Origin: Macropodus opercularis | Lineage: Eukaryota > Chordata > Actinopteri > Anabantiformes > Osphronemidae | Assembly: GCA_030770545.1 (NCBI GenBank) | Contig: CM061100.1 | Span: forward strand, 11,896,501 to 11,960,500 | Reading direction: 5' to 3' | Length of the DNA stretch: 64,000 bases | Part shown: piece after piece, positions 25,968 through 36,169 of the stretch | How positions within the stretch are numbered: the first letter of the stretch is position 1 | Layout of the letters: the number at the start of each line of letters is the position of its first letter | Program-made: the position numbers and the translations under genes | Notes under the pieces: model-generated | Told to the model about the DNA's origin: nothing | Database searches by the model: none | What the model saw: only the letters and a program-made list of their open reading frames with translations

Positions 25968-27054
25968 CTCGCCTAAGCAAGAAGTGAGAAACTGGCTCAA
26001 AAGCGGAGCACAAATTGAAAATGATGTTTACTACATTAACAGGAAGCCATGCCTACCCAGAAGTCTGTTCCATACAGCGGCCGTAATGAGCCATGGGCCG
26101 TGCCATGTCTCAACAGGAGGGATGGTGACAATAGTGGGATGGCACTTCTACGCCTATGGATTTAATACTTACTCAAAAAAATTTTGTAGATCATGTCTCA
26201 TCTGTTGCAAACATAATCCACAAGGTAATCTCAGACCGAAAAGGGGACAGTTCCCCCAAGCTAAATATCCTTTCCAGTTCATACACATGGACTTTATTGA
26301 ACTAACACCAAGCCAGCAATATAAGTATTGCCTCGTTCTCATAGATCCATTTTCAAAATGGGTTGAAATCGTTCCAAGTAAGACAGCAGATGCTCTTACA
26401 GTAGCAAAAGCTATATGCAAACACATAATACCACAACATGGCATTCCAGAAGTAATCTATAGTGACAACGGGACACATTTTGTGAATGAAGTAGTGTCGC
26501 GAATGGCAGAATATCTAGGAATATGTCTGAAAAATCATTGTTCATACCACCCACAAAGTGCAGGATTGGTGGAACGAACCAATGGCACTGTGAAAGGCAG
26601 ACTGAGAAAGACCATGGAGCAGACAGGCAGACCATGGCCTGAGTGTTTAGATTTGGTAAAAATGTATATGCGCATTACTCCTACAGATAAAGGATTAACT
26701 CCTTTTGAGATTGTGCATGGGAGATCTTTCGTGTTAACAATGATGACTAATGTTAAAGAAAAAGCAGAGGACACACACACATTAGCAGACTGGATGTGTA
26801 AAATGCTGAAAGAGAAAGAGGTTGTTAACGCCAATGATCTGCCAGACGATGCTTTGTCTCCTCAGGCAAGATTCATACAGCCAGGTGACCAGGTCCTCTT
26901 CAAAGTGATCAAACGGAAGAACTGGTCCAGTCCCCGCTGGGAAGGCCCCTACACAGTCCTGCTGACCACACCAACAGCGTTGAAGATAGCAGAGAGAGAC
27001 ACGTGGATTCACCAGACCCACTGCAAAAAGCTGCCACCACTGACATCTGAGTAG
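25957..27054 (+). CDS. pol: ERV-A integrase, intact frame
   Basis: Inserts viral DNA into the host genome. The 365-codon frame overlaps the RNase H stop after a frame change. It has an HHCC zinc-binding domain (SHGPCH, then CRSCLIC), a catalytic core with Asp in HMDFIEL, Asp in YSDNGTHF and Glu in GLVERTNG (D,D-35-E type), and a C-terminal GPY/F module (PRWEGPYTVLLTTPTALKI) shared by gamma- and epsilon-type retroviruses and many Ty3 elements. No stop or frameshift lies inside the domain. It would be made as part of Gag-Pol, so the annotated start is not a real initiation site. Confidence 0.93.
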   Translation: MQANSPKQEVRNWLKSGAQIENDVYYINRKPCLPRSLFHTAAVMSHGPCHVSTGGMVTIVGWHFYAYGFNTYSKKFCRSCLICCKHNPQGNLRPKRGQFPQAKYPFQFIHMDFIELTPSQQYKYCLVLIDPFSKWVEIVPSKTADALTVAKAICKHIIPQHGIPEVIYSDNGTHFVNEVVSRMAEYLGICLKNHCSYHPQSAGLVERTNGTVKGRLRKTMEQTGRPWPECLDLVKMYMRITPTDKGLTPFEIVHGRSFVLTMMTNVKEKAEDTHTLADWMCKMLKEKEVVNANDLPDDALSPQARFIQPGDQVLFKVIKRKNWSSPRWEGPYTVLLTTPTALKIAERDTWIHQTHCKKLPPLTSE

Positions 27055-27120
27055 GGTGGAAGTCGGCCGGCACCAAAGCCCTTGGCTGCAGAAGAAACCA
27101 TATGAACCCCGCTCCCAGCT

Positions 27121-28730
27121 ATGATGTCGAGGGGTAAGCTGTGTGTAGTGGTGACTGTAATAATCATAGTGACACTGTTGCTGTGGGAGGATGGTCACTT
27201 ACTAGGACTGGATCCGCCCAACAAAGTCATCTTGCATCGTCCGAGCCGAGAGATCAGAGACTGGGACGCATGGAGAACCGCACGGGATTACCTCGAGGTC
27301 AATCCAGATGGTAATCTATGGCTGGCATATACCAACTATACAGCCAAGACAATTACTGAAGGGTCTTGTGTGATCTGTGCCAAGGCACGACCACGACTGA
27401 CTGTGGTTCCTTTTCCTTATGACACACATTCCTGTTATCAAGAAACTCGAGACAGGGAGCTGGTGACAGAAGATTCTTGTGTTATCCGACTAACCTCTGG
27501 AGTCACAGGGACTCCGCTAAAGGGTTACACCCCTACTAACCGGTTTAAAGACTATTGTGAATTATCCTGTACAATGAGAGCAGTACTGGGACGAGCAGGA
27601 AGACGCATTTACTTTAAAGTGTACAATATATCTAGACACATTTGGACATTCGGTGAATCTGTAGATCTGGGGATCCCCCAGCTGGTAGGGTTTGTGCAAA
27701 CTGTACGTTTGAGTGTTTTCACAGATCCGGAAAAGGACAGCGGATGGGAGTGTTTCCAACCTGCACCATCACGTGGAATGTGATGGACAGAACTGAGACA
27801 TGGGGGAAGCCCATGGGAATGGATTGGACCAAGCATATCCAGAAACGGAACAACCTCACCTACTACAACATTGAGGGTGTACCAAGGGCACCTCCACACA
27901 CAGAGGATTTCGACCGACTGGCACAGAAAATTTCTGACGTGTGGTGGATGTGTGGAGGAGCTCCCAGACAGACTTTACCGACAGACTGGACTGGCACCTG
28001 CACGCAAGTAATGTTTCTCACTAATGACATACACATAGAGAGAGAACAACAAACAAACAGGGGACGGCGTAACATCGATATCAGAGCTCAAATGAGTTTG
28101 AACACCGTCTACCTGGACTCTATTGGGCAACCACGAGGTATTCCACATGAGTTTAAAGCACGGGATGAAGTTAAAGGAGGCTTCACATTAGCTGTTCCAT
28201 TTCTGGGCCCCATGGCAGAGATAGCTAAAAACACTGAATGGATCAATTACATCTATTACAATCAACAGAGGTTTGTTAACATCACGCACGATGGAATGAA
28301 GGGGATCGCTGAACAGCTGGCACCGACCTCTCTGATGGCATGGCAGACACGTATGGGAGTTGACATGTTGTTAGCAGAGAAAGGAGGATTGTGTGTTATG
28401 TTTGGTGAAGAATGTTGTACTTTTATTCCAAATAACACTGCTCCAGGTGGTTCAGTCAGCCTCGCTCTGGAGAAACTGAAAAACCTGAAGGAAGAATTGG
28501 CACGAAACTCTGGAGTTGATAACCCCTGGGGAAACTGGTTTGATTCAATGTTTGGGCGATGGAAAACCACTATTGTGGCTTTCTTTACTACAATAGCAGT
28601 AGTATTGCTTCTGTTTATGTTTTTGGCTTGTTGTGCTGTGCCCTGTGTCCGTAGCCTCATTGTGAAGAGTGCTGATGAGGATGAGAGGAAGGAGCATCTC
28701 TCCCTATTTGGTGTAGACACAGCAAACTGA
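27121..28730 (+). pseudogene. env: ERV-A envelope (SU and TM), one frameshift
   Basis: Surface and transmembrane glycoprotein for attachment and membrane fusion. The start at 27121 gives a short basic start and a hydrophobic signal segment (residues about 6-22). SU contains a CVIC thiol motif of the CXXC type near residue 80 and several N-glycosylation sites. The frame shifts between about 27744 and 27783. The second frame carries a furin-like RGRR site near 28063-28074, a TM ectodomain with the immunosuppressive-domain-like region and a CX6CC motif at about 28389-28415, then a hydrophobic anchor (about 28570-28650) and a short cytoplasmic tail ending at 28730. This is the gamma-type envelope layout. 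Only the single frameshift appears inactivating. Confidence 0.92.
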
Positions 28731-28875
28731 TCAATGCCTGATGTATGATGCATGTTCTGAAAATGAGAAATCAAGTGGAATGTGTCTGATGATGATTTGT
28801 GCAGATTTTGTTTGCTGTGCATGTAACATAATGTTAACGTTTTATGCCCTTCACAGAAGGACTAACAGGAGGGAT
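28731..28875 (+). promoter_or_regulatory. ERV-A env-LTR spacer with polypurine tract
   Basis: A short non-coding stretch after env ends in AACAGGAGGGAT directly before the 3' LTR. The purine run at 28867-28874 is the expected plus-strand primer for reverse transcription. Confidence 0.8.
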
Positions 28876-29303
28876 TGTTAGAGGATATGGTGCATAGTCC
28901 TCTCTGTGAACTGGTCCTTTCTGTGTCTCTGTGATATCTTGCTATGCTTGCAGGTGCTCCCCATGACCTTGTTATGCTAGGGAAGAATGTTTAACTGCCC
29001 ACGCCAGGAGGAAACTTCACAAAACTGTATTCATGGCATAATGACTTCCTATGTATCTTATTCACCATATATGGATTGGCTTTGTATCTTGTTTCACCAG
29101 ATGTGAAGGAGTGACTTTCATACTTTTCCTAATAAAAAGAGCTGTGCCCAAGGGGGTTTGGAGATCGTCGGCTGGGCACTGAGTTATAGTGTTCCAGAGC
29201 GGCTCCCCTTGTGCGCACAAGCGTAAAACTTGAGATCTCAGAGTTTGTCTTCCTTGTACAGGTGTCTCTGTATTGTTTAAGTGTTGGCAGGCTAGACCCA
29301 ACA
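28876..29303 (+). repeat. ERV-A 3' LTR
   Basis: Begins TGTTAGAGG after the polypurine tract and ends GACCCAACA. It matches the 5' LTR over its full length with about ten differences by eye, clustered around 29000 (CACGCCAGG versus CACACTAAG). The next base belongs to unrelated antisense ERV-C sequence. Confidence 0.95.
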
Positions 29304-29329
29304 CTGGCAGACGCTCGTTAAGTTTGTAC

Positions 29330-29560
29330 ATGTCTCCTGGCTTGACTTTGAATGTCAGCAGTTGTCGGATTTCAGCACCTGTTGGGCGAAACGCTCAGCA
29401 GAAATCACCAAGGGCATCGGAAAAGTCTGTACCGGACAGATATGGATCAAGCAGATTCTGTCCAGTATTTCTGGCATCATCGTCCATCCAGGGACGGAAC
29501 ACAAGCTGTGTTCTTTGTGGTCCTGCGACTTCTACCATAGGCATGGTTATAACTGAACCA
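29330..29560 (-). pseudogene. gag: ERV-C gag capsid start, out of frame and truncated
   Basis: On the minus strand, one frame reads MPMVEVAGPQ followed by LVFRPW and a DALGDF segment, the typical matrix-capsid boundary and capsid N-terminus of class I ERV Gag. It contains a stop and is cut by the ERV-A LTR at 29303. It continues the gag at 29547-30254 after a frame change. Confidence 0.6.
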
Positions 29561-30254
29561 GTGTTGGCCTGTCTGGTTCTTTTCGCGATCGGGCTGAAGT
29601 GTCGGTGGAACCTGCTCCTCCTGCAGCTCCGTGCACTTCGTCTGTGGTTGAATCAGGAGCAGGGTGTGAGGTGAACGGGCCTTGAAGTTGCTGTAGTTGT
29701 AGTGGTGGTAATAACGGACTTTGAGGTAGCTGTGGTTGTTGTTGTAGTAGCAGGACAGACGGGTCTGGTTGCTGCTGTTGTTGTTGCGGTGGCTGCAAGA
29801 CAGACGGGCAGGAATCCAAGTCTGGGTCCAGCTTCAGCGCAGTGATCTGTAGATAAAGGGAAGACGCCCTGGGACAGTATAGTGGTGGCTGTTTGCAGGG
29901 AGCAGAATTATTCTCTGTTCTACTTTCAACTGTAGTCATTTCCTTTTGCAATCGTTTTCTCTCTCTAGTTTCAGCTTCAATTTTCCATTGTTGCCAGCAT
30001 TTTCTATGCTTTTCCACATTATCTAAATCTTTTGACTTCAAAATCTTTCTTTTCCTCAACTTTTGTTTGTCTTCTTTCAGTTTGTCACCCAAAATGTCAA
30101 TTTGATTCATCTTTAATGAACCACCCACTGCGAACCCATATTGTTTCGTCCACACAGAAAGACAACTGATACTATCGTCTCCATATTTCTTCCTCATGAT
30201 ATCCACACTGGGACCCTGTGGCTCCAAGCCAGCTTTACCATTACTAATCCCCAT
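29547..30254 (-). pseudogene. gag: ERV-C gag, matrix/linker part (235 codons)
   Basis: Starts MGISNGKAG, a plausible myristoylated matrix start, placed just downstream of a leader with primer site and LTR, which decides the call. Matrix-like sequence is followed by a Lys/Arg/Glu-rich helical segment (KSKDLDNVEKHRKCWQQWKIE) and a glutamine- and proline-rich linker (six consecutive Gln, encoded by CAG-like repeats). The frame ends at 29547. A stop and frame change separate it from capsid-like sequence that follows in another frame. Truncated, so certainly not functional. The Gln-rich tract might suggest a transcription factor, but the LTR and primer-site context favours gag. Confidence 0.75.
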
Positions 30255-30320
30255 GGTGCAGCACTACGTGTAGTTGTACAGTCACAGACGTCTCTGCAAA
30301 AGTTCAATGCCAAATTAAAG

Positions 30321-30536
30321 TGTTCACTGACTAACACTCATATCAGAGCCATATTATAGTGTTCACTGACTAACACTCATATCAGAGCCATATTAAAGTG
30401 TTCACTGACTAACACTCATATCAGAGCCATATTATAGTGTTCACCGACTAACACTCATATCAGAGCCATATTATAGTGTTCACCGACTAACACTCATATC
30501 ACAGCCATATTATAGTGTTCACCGACTAACACTTAC
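30321..30536 (-). repeat. 39-bp tandem repeats in the ERV-C leader
   Basis: TGTTCAC(T/C)GACTAACACT begins at 30321, 30360, 30399, 30438, 30477 and 30516, an exact 39-base period, with copies nearly identical. They sit between the primer site and the gag ATG. Confidence 0.95.
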
Positions 30537-30731
30537 CCCAGGACATATGAGAAGCAAATATGTCAATGACTCACCAGGTTTCCCCGTTTAAGTAATTTTG
30601 AGTTCGTAGGATCCGTCCGATGGAGATCAGAGGTGATGCCTTACATCACATCTCACTCTGTTTTTGTAGAGGTTGAGCTGCGCTCAGGGCGACGTCTTTC
30701 CACCGTCACTGACCCCTCCGACGACCACCAG

Positions 30732-30752
30732 CGGATCCCACTTCCGACACTA
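30732..30752 (-). other. ERV-C primer binding site, tRNA-Leu-like
   Basis: On the minus strand, three bases after the LTR, TAGTGTCGGAAGTGGGATCCG matches the complement of a vertebrate tRNA-Leu (CAA/CAG type) 3' end with about three mismatches. The tRNA comparison is from memory. Confidence 0.6.
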
Positions 30753-30755
30753 AAT

Positions 30756-31222
30756 TGTAGAGGCAACAACCTGTTAGGAATCCGATGAATGAACCAAAGT
30801 TGTCTTTCTGTTGTCTTTTATTCTTGCAAGAAGAGAAATACACAGAGTCAGTGGAAAACTGTCCTGCCTGAGTGTAGATCTGAAGTCATCTACTCTGTGC
30901 CTACCTAAATACCTCCTCCGTTGCTAGGGAGTAAAGATGTGTCTTCTCATTAGCCCAGTCTCAGGCTCAGTCACTGTCTTGCAGCAGGAAAAGTGTAATA
31001 GAAACAAAGCAAATCAAAGTCCAGCTGCCATGCTCTCATGGCCATGGCCCATGCTGTACAACTATTTTAACTAAACAGCATCTCCCTACCTCGGTTTGCC
31101 ATGAGAAAGAAAGAAAAGGCTCACTGTTCTAAAATATTTCTGTAAGCAGGTATATGATTACTTTGCTTAGTACAGATACATATGAGGATATATCAAGTAA
31201 TATGAATCACAGTTCTGTCACA
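30756..31222 (-). repeat. ERV-C 5' LTR
   Basis: The downstream edge is set by the primer site: the minus-strand LTR ends ...GCCTCTACA at 30756. An AATAAA (minus strand, about 30818) lies near this end as expected for R. The upstream edge is placed at TGTGACAG (31222) only because it supplies a TG start and a length of about 467 bp; no second LTR copy is present to confirm it. Confidence 0.6.
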
Positions 31223-32639
31223 AGGGAAAATACCCATATAGTAGAAATTCCATTACAATCGTATGTGGAGTAGTTTGTTTTTCTGAACTGTAGTAAAGTG
31301 AAGAAGAGAGTAAAACATTTCTAAAACTTCTAAGAACCTCTAAGTATCTGGATATGAAACACTACTTGTTTAGGTAATCAATCAGCTCCCAATGATGCAA
31401 TTAACAATTAACAGGCTTGTGAATGGGTTCAAATGGAAACTGTTTATTTCACCTACTGTCAAACCACGACTCTTTTCAAAACAAGTGAAATTGTTGCAGT
31501 TTGCCATGGAACTGCTCATGTGCTGACACTTGAGCTTTACAGAGTTTCAAGCAAAATGGAAGACACGATGAAGAATCTGAATCATGAAGGCAAACAATGC
31601 TCTGCCGTTTTTCAGGTGGAGGTGATCTGTTGTGCGGGTATCACGACAGCTGGAGACGATGAACCCAACGCAGCATGTCCTGGATGGAGAGATGTCACAC
31701 AAGAAAAAGATTCATCCATTAGGGGACAGTCTTCACTGACAGATGGTGTGATCTCAATAGAAGTGCACAGTTAGACATGATACATGTTGCTTGCTATTAG
31801 CAAACAATGATATACATCACTGACAGGTTTATAAACAAACAACAACCAGTTGTTGTTTGTTTAATTTGTTCCAGCGTCGTAGACGTACTAGTTTACTTTG
31901 ATTGCTAATCTGACATTAATCTTTTTCTGCCAAATGTTGCCTGAGCCGAAGCTGCATTGGGGTTTAAAAGTGTCTTGTGATATCAGAAAAGCTGTTCAAC
32001 CACACTGGTTGTTGGACTGGCGACCTGTACCGCTCCTCTCGACCCACATGACAGCTGGAATAGACTCCTAGTTCCAGAATCAAAAGGAGTGGGACCCTCT
32101 GCTTCAGTGCTCTGTTAAAATCCTGCATCTCTGGTGGCCTGGTGGTGCATCAACCTATGACACAGGCAGTTTGCACGTTTACAAAGGTTCAATCTGTGGC
32201 AGTTCTGTTCTCCAGCCAGCTGAGGCAATGTCTCTTTGGACTTTGTAGCTGGTTCACGGAACACACGTGTACTTTCATGTATCTGATCAATTAGTTTGAA
32301 ATCTGGTTAGTCAGCGTCTTGCTTTTGTGTTCTGGTTATTAGAGACCATCTTGCTCTGTACTCAGTCAGGTAAGATTTTGTTTTGTTTTATAGACTAATT
32401 GTTACTTTTATTTATTAACATATATGATTTCACTATTTATCCTCATAGCGAGTGTCTATAGTTAGTTGTTGTGCTGTGTGTTGTGTTAGTTGTTTGTTTA
32501 TTAAAGACAATATTTCTGTTGAATCACAACCAGCCTTCCAGTGTCTGTCTTTTTTGATTGTCACACACCTTTTTTTTTAATCTTAAAATGTAAACACTCA
32601 CTCTCACTCATCATCTAACCCATTTAGTAAAAGGTTTCC
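31223..32639. other. non-coding stretch, no recognised gene
   Basis: AT-rich sequence. A 113-codon open frame at 31433-31774 has no recognisable domain or supporting signals. A perfect 14-bp inverted repeat (AAACAAACAACAAC, two-base spacer) lies at 31833-31862. The segment 32340-32560 has exon/3'-UTR-like composition (CAG/GTAAGA near 32370, ATTAAAG near 32500), but nothing decisive. Confidence 0.5.
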
Positions 32640-32965
32640 CCAGCTGTTCGTCAGGTTAACTATGACTCAACCACAAGTCAAACTCATTTCCACAAAACTA
32701 ACCCAGACTCAAATCTGTACGACATTCAGCTTCCTATTGTTATAATGAAACTACACAGAGTACAGGGCAACAACCATGGTTTGTGATCACAGTGATGACA
32801 TTACTTCTTTACCTGATTATTAACATCTTCTATGTTTGAACCTTTTTGGAAGCAGGGGGCATCTCAGTCTCAACTGCCACTGCAGGAGTCTGCTTGTGTG
32901 TTACCTGGAATTCAGGGGAAAAACAAAAACACATTCATCACATCTATACACATTAATAGAATTGA
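32640..32965. repeat. dispersed repeat, intact local copy
   Basis: This segment (GTCAGGTTAACTATGACTC ... CAGGGGAAAAACAAAAACAC) recurs downstream as two halves: its left part at 33262-33348 and its right part at 35155-35372. It is therefore the uninterrupted version of a repeat that was split elsewhere. Family not recognised. Confidence 0.8.
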
Positions 32966-33261
32966 AAACTTATACTGGATGAAAATGATCACTGAAAAAG
33001 CAACTACATTAAAACTGACAAGATGACGTGGCCTTTTCTAGGGATAACAGTAAGTATCACAGCAACATATCAATTGGTGCCATGGATCACATTTAAAATA
33101 CAACTTTGAAGAAATGCACAATTATAATAAGAAGAACTTAAGGTTTGATAATGACAGGTGTTACACCAAGGATGTAAAAATGAAATCCAGGGCACAAAGT
33201 AGTATCCTAAACATATGAGCTACAGTACACTCCCTGCAAGGGCCCCATGAGCGAAAGAGAA
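32966..33261. other. spacer between repeat copies
   Basis: AT-rich, no open frame of note, no recognised element. Confidence 0.4.
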
Positions 33262-33348
33262 CCAACATGTTCATCAGGTTAACCATGACTTCAACCACAA
33301 GTTAAACACAGTTCAACACAAAACCCTGACTCAAATCTGTACGAAATA
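33262..33348. repeat. left half of the split dispersed repeat
   Basis: Matches 32645-32727 (CAGGTTAACCATGACTTCAA ... CTCAAATCTGTACGA) and stops at 33348, where the terminal-repeat insertion begins. Confidence 0.75.
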
Positions 33349-35144
33349 CAGTGGTAGCCGTTAAAAGTGTTGTGTTCCACCGCGTTGGTTTGTCATTTCT
33401 GCCACGTTTCCACTGCATTTTTGCCGAGGCACAGCGTGTGTTACGTCTAAATGACCTGACACTTATAGCCAGTCATGGCTAGTCCTACAACGACACAGTA
33501 CTGTACCGAGGATTTCTGTGAATTCTTTATTTAGGTAGTTATCAGACGTTATAATATAAACTCACAACCCAATAAATGAGTAAGGTTCACTAAAATTGCA
33601 AGTTATACAAGAAAATCTCATTCTATGGCGGCTACATACATTCAGACAAGAACACCTGTGAAGCCACCCTGGCAGTGTCTTGTGTAGTTCAGCGGTTCCC
33701 GTTTTGACGACCCGAGTTTCTGCCTGTTTTACATTTTAATTTCTGAAATCTCCTTATAATCAACTCATAACAGACATAGCGTGTTTGAATGAGTCCAGCG
33801 GAGACTAATACACAAAATGTATGAATTAAAAGACGCCTCAGACGATTCACAAAACACGGTGTTGGGACACACTAGACAAGAAATACTCACTGTTGTTTAG
33901 CTCAGGATCTGGGGACGAATTTACCGATGTTAATGTCGTCGTTCATTCAGTTTGTTGGTTACATACAGACACCTTAAATAAATAAACTCCACACAACCGT
34001 CCACTTTACATACGTTGTAGCCGATACACATGTATGAATCAACTTTCAGACAACCTCAGCTGGATGACTGAGAATCTCCACCGACATCCAGCTAAAGGCA
34101 AAGACGTCCCCTTCCCCACATTAAGACCGTTGCAGTCAGATGGAAACAAGACTTCTCACCTTGGCTGCAGCAGCAAAAGACTGAAAGTTCAGCTGAAAAC
34201 CTTTTGACCCTTCATTATTTATTCGTGATTATTATTGGAGGAAGCGCAAAGTCATCACAGTCAGAATAAGGCGATCAGTCATTGAGCCGCCAGTCAGCCT
34301 TCGCTATAATTGAAGTTTGAAACGTTCCCCGTTTTAACTCACTGTATCTAAACAACATTGTCGGATTATTTACTATAGAGAAGGCGTCATACAGAAACTG
34401 TGTTTTATGGTTTTTGTTTCTATATGAAGCACCGTTGATTCTCTACAAGAGAAAAACAATATGGTGAAGTTCACTTACCGGCAGAAATGTTGACAACTAA
34501 ATAGCTATAAGCACATCTTTAAAAGTGAAAAGTATCATATATTAATTACATCGCAGTAACAGAAATATGTGGAGATATTTATATCACAGCAGACGTGACA
34601 CAGTGTGTGTGTAGATATTTTGGGAGACGCCTGCTGTCTTTAAAGCCTTTCAACATCAAACAAGATGTCAGACACGGCCATTATAACTTTGCAGTGAACG
34701 GAAAATAATTGTAAGACAAAAATGCAGTTTTTCAGATTAAAATTCAGAGCTTTTTATAAAAAATAAATAAAAAAACACGAGTGGGGTTCGAACTTGCTTG
34801 TGTTGCGAAGTTAAAGTCACGCACTAAGACCACTAAACTACATACGGGACAGGAGGTCTTGGTTTCCTATGTGTTAGACAACCATTCATTCACAGAAATC
34901 AGATACTACATAATAAAAACATTTGTATGTTTCTGATAATCAGCCCCTGCGGTAACAGGCCTCTGTGAAGTGGAGATACGTAAAAAACTTTGCGACACCT
35001 GGTGGTTAAACAGAGACCAACACCAAGATCATTTTTTTGCCCACAGCAGAAATTAAAATACTTAGGCAGAGACGCCCCGGCGACATAGTGGAGACGCAAA
35101 CATGCTGCAGTGAAAACGGATGACATTTTGAAGTGCTGCCACTA
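33349..35144. mobile_element. 1.8-kb insertion with imperfect terminal inverted repeats
   Basis: The insertion separates the two halves of a repeat whose intact copy is at 32640-32965. Its left end reads CAGTGGTAGCCGTTAAAAGTG. Its right end, reverse-complemented, reads TAGTGGCAGCACTTCAAAATG: about 15 of 20 positions agree. CAGTGG ends are typical of hAT-type transposons. No transposase frame is present, so it would be non-autonomous. A clear 8-bp target duplication was not found. It contains the tRNA-like sequence at 34780. Confidence 0.6.
34779..34851 (-). repeat. tRNA-like sequence, pseudogene or SINE head
   Basis: On the minus strand TAGTTTAGTGGTC resembles a pol III A box and AGTTCGAACCCC a B box, about 40 bases apart, followed by CACTCGTG and a run of eight Ts that could act as pol III terminator. 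The T stem pairs poorly (GCAAG with CCCAC), so an active tRNA gene is unlikely. Confidence 0.5.
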
Positions 35145-35154
35145 TAAGTAGTGA

Positions 35155-35372
35155 GTTCAGCTTCCTATTATTATAATGAAACTACACAGAGTACAGAGCA
35201 ACAACCATGATTTGTGACCACAGTGATGGCCCTCCGTCTTTACCTGATTATCAACATCTTACTGGAAGCAGGGGGCATCTCACTCTCAACTGCCACTGCA
35301 GGAGTCTGCTTGTGTGTCACCTGGAATTCAGGGGAAAAACAAAAACACATTAACAACAGATAGATACCACAT
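35155..35372. repeat. right half of the split dispersed repeat
   Basis: Matches 32729-32960 (TTCAGCTTCCTATT(A/G)TTATAAT through CAGGGGAAAAACAAAAACAC) with about 90 percent identity by eye and one deletion of about 20 bases. Confidence 0.85.
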
Positions 35373-36169
35373 CTTTACAGATTAATAAGCTGTAAGTAAG
35401 TAAGTACTAAGTATCAGCACCAATCACTATCGATAGGTGCTTAAAATATCTTCATCTGTCTGAGCATGTTTTTCCATCTTGTCTACTGCACAAGAAACAC
35501 TGTAATAATGTGGCACATACGTCCATAATACGTTTTCGCCTCATCAGTATAAATGATGGCACTCACATCCTGACAGCAGCTTTAACAGGGAGTGGGTTTT
35601 GCTGACATTTTACCTTTTTACATCTTCTTTTGTCTTTGTGTTACCAAGCTGTGTGCAACACTTGCTTGCATGCTGCACAGCTGTTGGAACTACAGATAAT
35701 GTTTCTACCATAGCCCCAAGTACAAACCAGAGCACGTTGCTAACTTGTAACACATTCAGGCATTAGTTATGAAATAAAGGCAAAAAGATATACAGTTCAT
35801 TTAATACAGTAATTAAGGATTGAACTTTGAACATTTAAATCATTATTAATTATCTACCACAGTTCTGTGGAAGGCCACATGTACAACTGAAACACAGTCT
35901 GGTTGATACACTGCTAACAAAATGGTCCAAACCTTGTTATACAGTGGTTGTGTAAATATTGTCAGCAGTTAGCCTTAGGTTAGCTTGTTAGCGACATTGC
36001 TACTTTAGCTTTACATATTGTGTATTCAAACATCTAGCAGCGCTACTGTACACAGTAAACATTTCACTGAGGAGGCCACCTACCTGCCCAGCTTTCAGCT
36101 TTTTCTCCTTCTCTGTCGGTTGCTATAACTTTACATTCTTATGAAAGAGTAGCGCGTGTGCTAGTGCCG
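35373..36169. other. non-coding stretch
   Basis: AT-rich sequence without a supported gene, RNA or recognised repeat. Confidence 0.4.

Larger units (their letters stand above)
20427..29303 (+). mobile_element. ERV-A: near-complete class I endogenous retrovirus
   Basis: Two LTRs of 429 and 428 bp with TG...CA ends flank, in order, a primer binding site, a leader with short tandem repeats, gag with an NC zinc knuckle, retropepsin, a 2H-like domain, RT, RNase H, integrase with a GPY/F tail and an envelope with a CX6CC transmembrane subunit. Gag, protease and most of pol share one reading frame. Decay is moderate: frameshifts in gag, RNase H, at RNase H/IN and in env, plus in-frame TGA stops. 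The left flank is satellite and the right flank is antisense ERV-C, with no matching target duplication. Confidence 0.95.
29304..31222 (-). mobile_element. ERV-C: 5' fragment of another ERV, minus strand
   Basis: Read on the minus strand it has an LTR (31222 to 30756), a tRNA-Leu-like primer site, a leader with six 39-bp repeats, a gag ATG at 30254 and gag sequence that runs into the ERV-A 3' LTR end at 29304, where it is cut. Everything downstream of early capsid is missing. The gag has no close resemblance to ERV-A gag by eye. Confidence 0.8.

Noticed and set aside
29547..30254. Gln-rich transcription factor
   Set aside because: It sits directly downstream of an LTR, primer site and repeated leader, starts with a matrix-type MG, and is followed by capsid-like sequence, so it is gag.
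31433..31774. 113-codon frame as a host or accessory gene
   Set aside because: No recognisable domain, no coding context and no second copy in the window.
34779..34851. Functional tRNA gene
   Set aside because: T stem and acceptor pairing are poor and the anticodon stem is irregular; kept only as a tRNA-like repeat.
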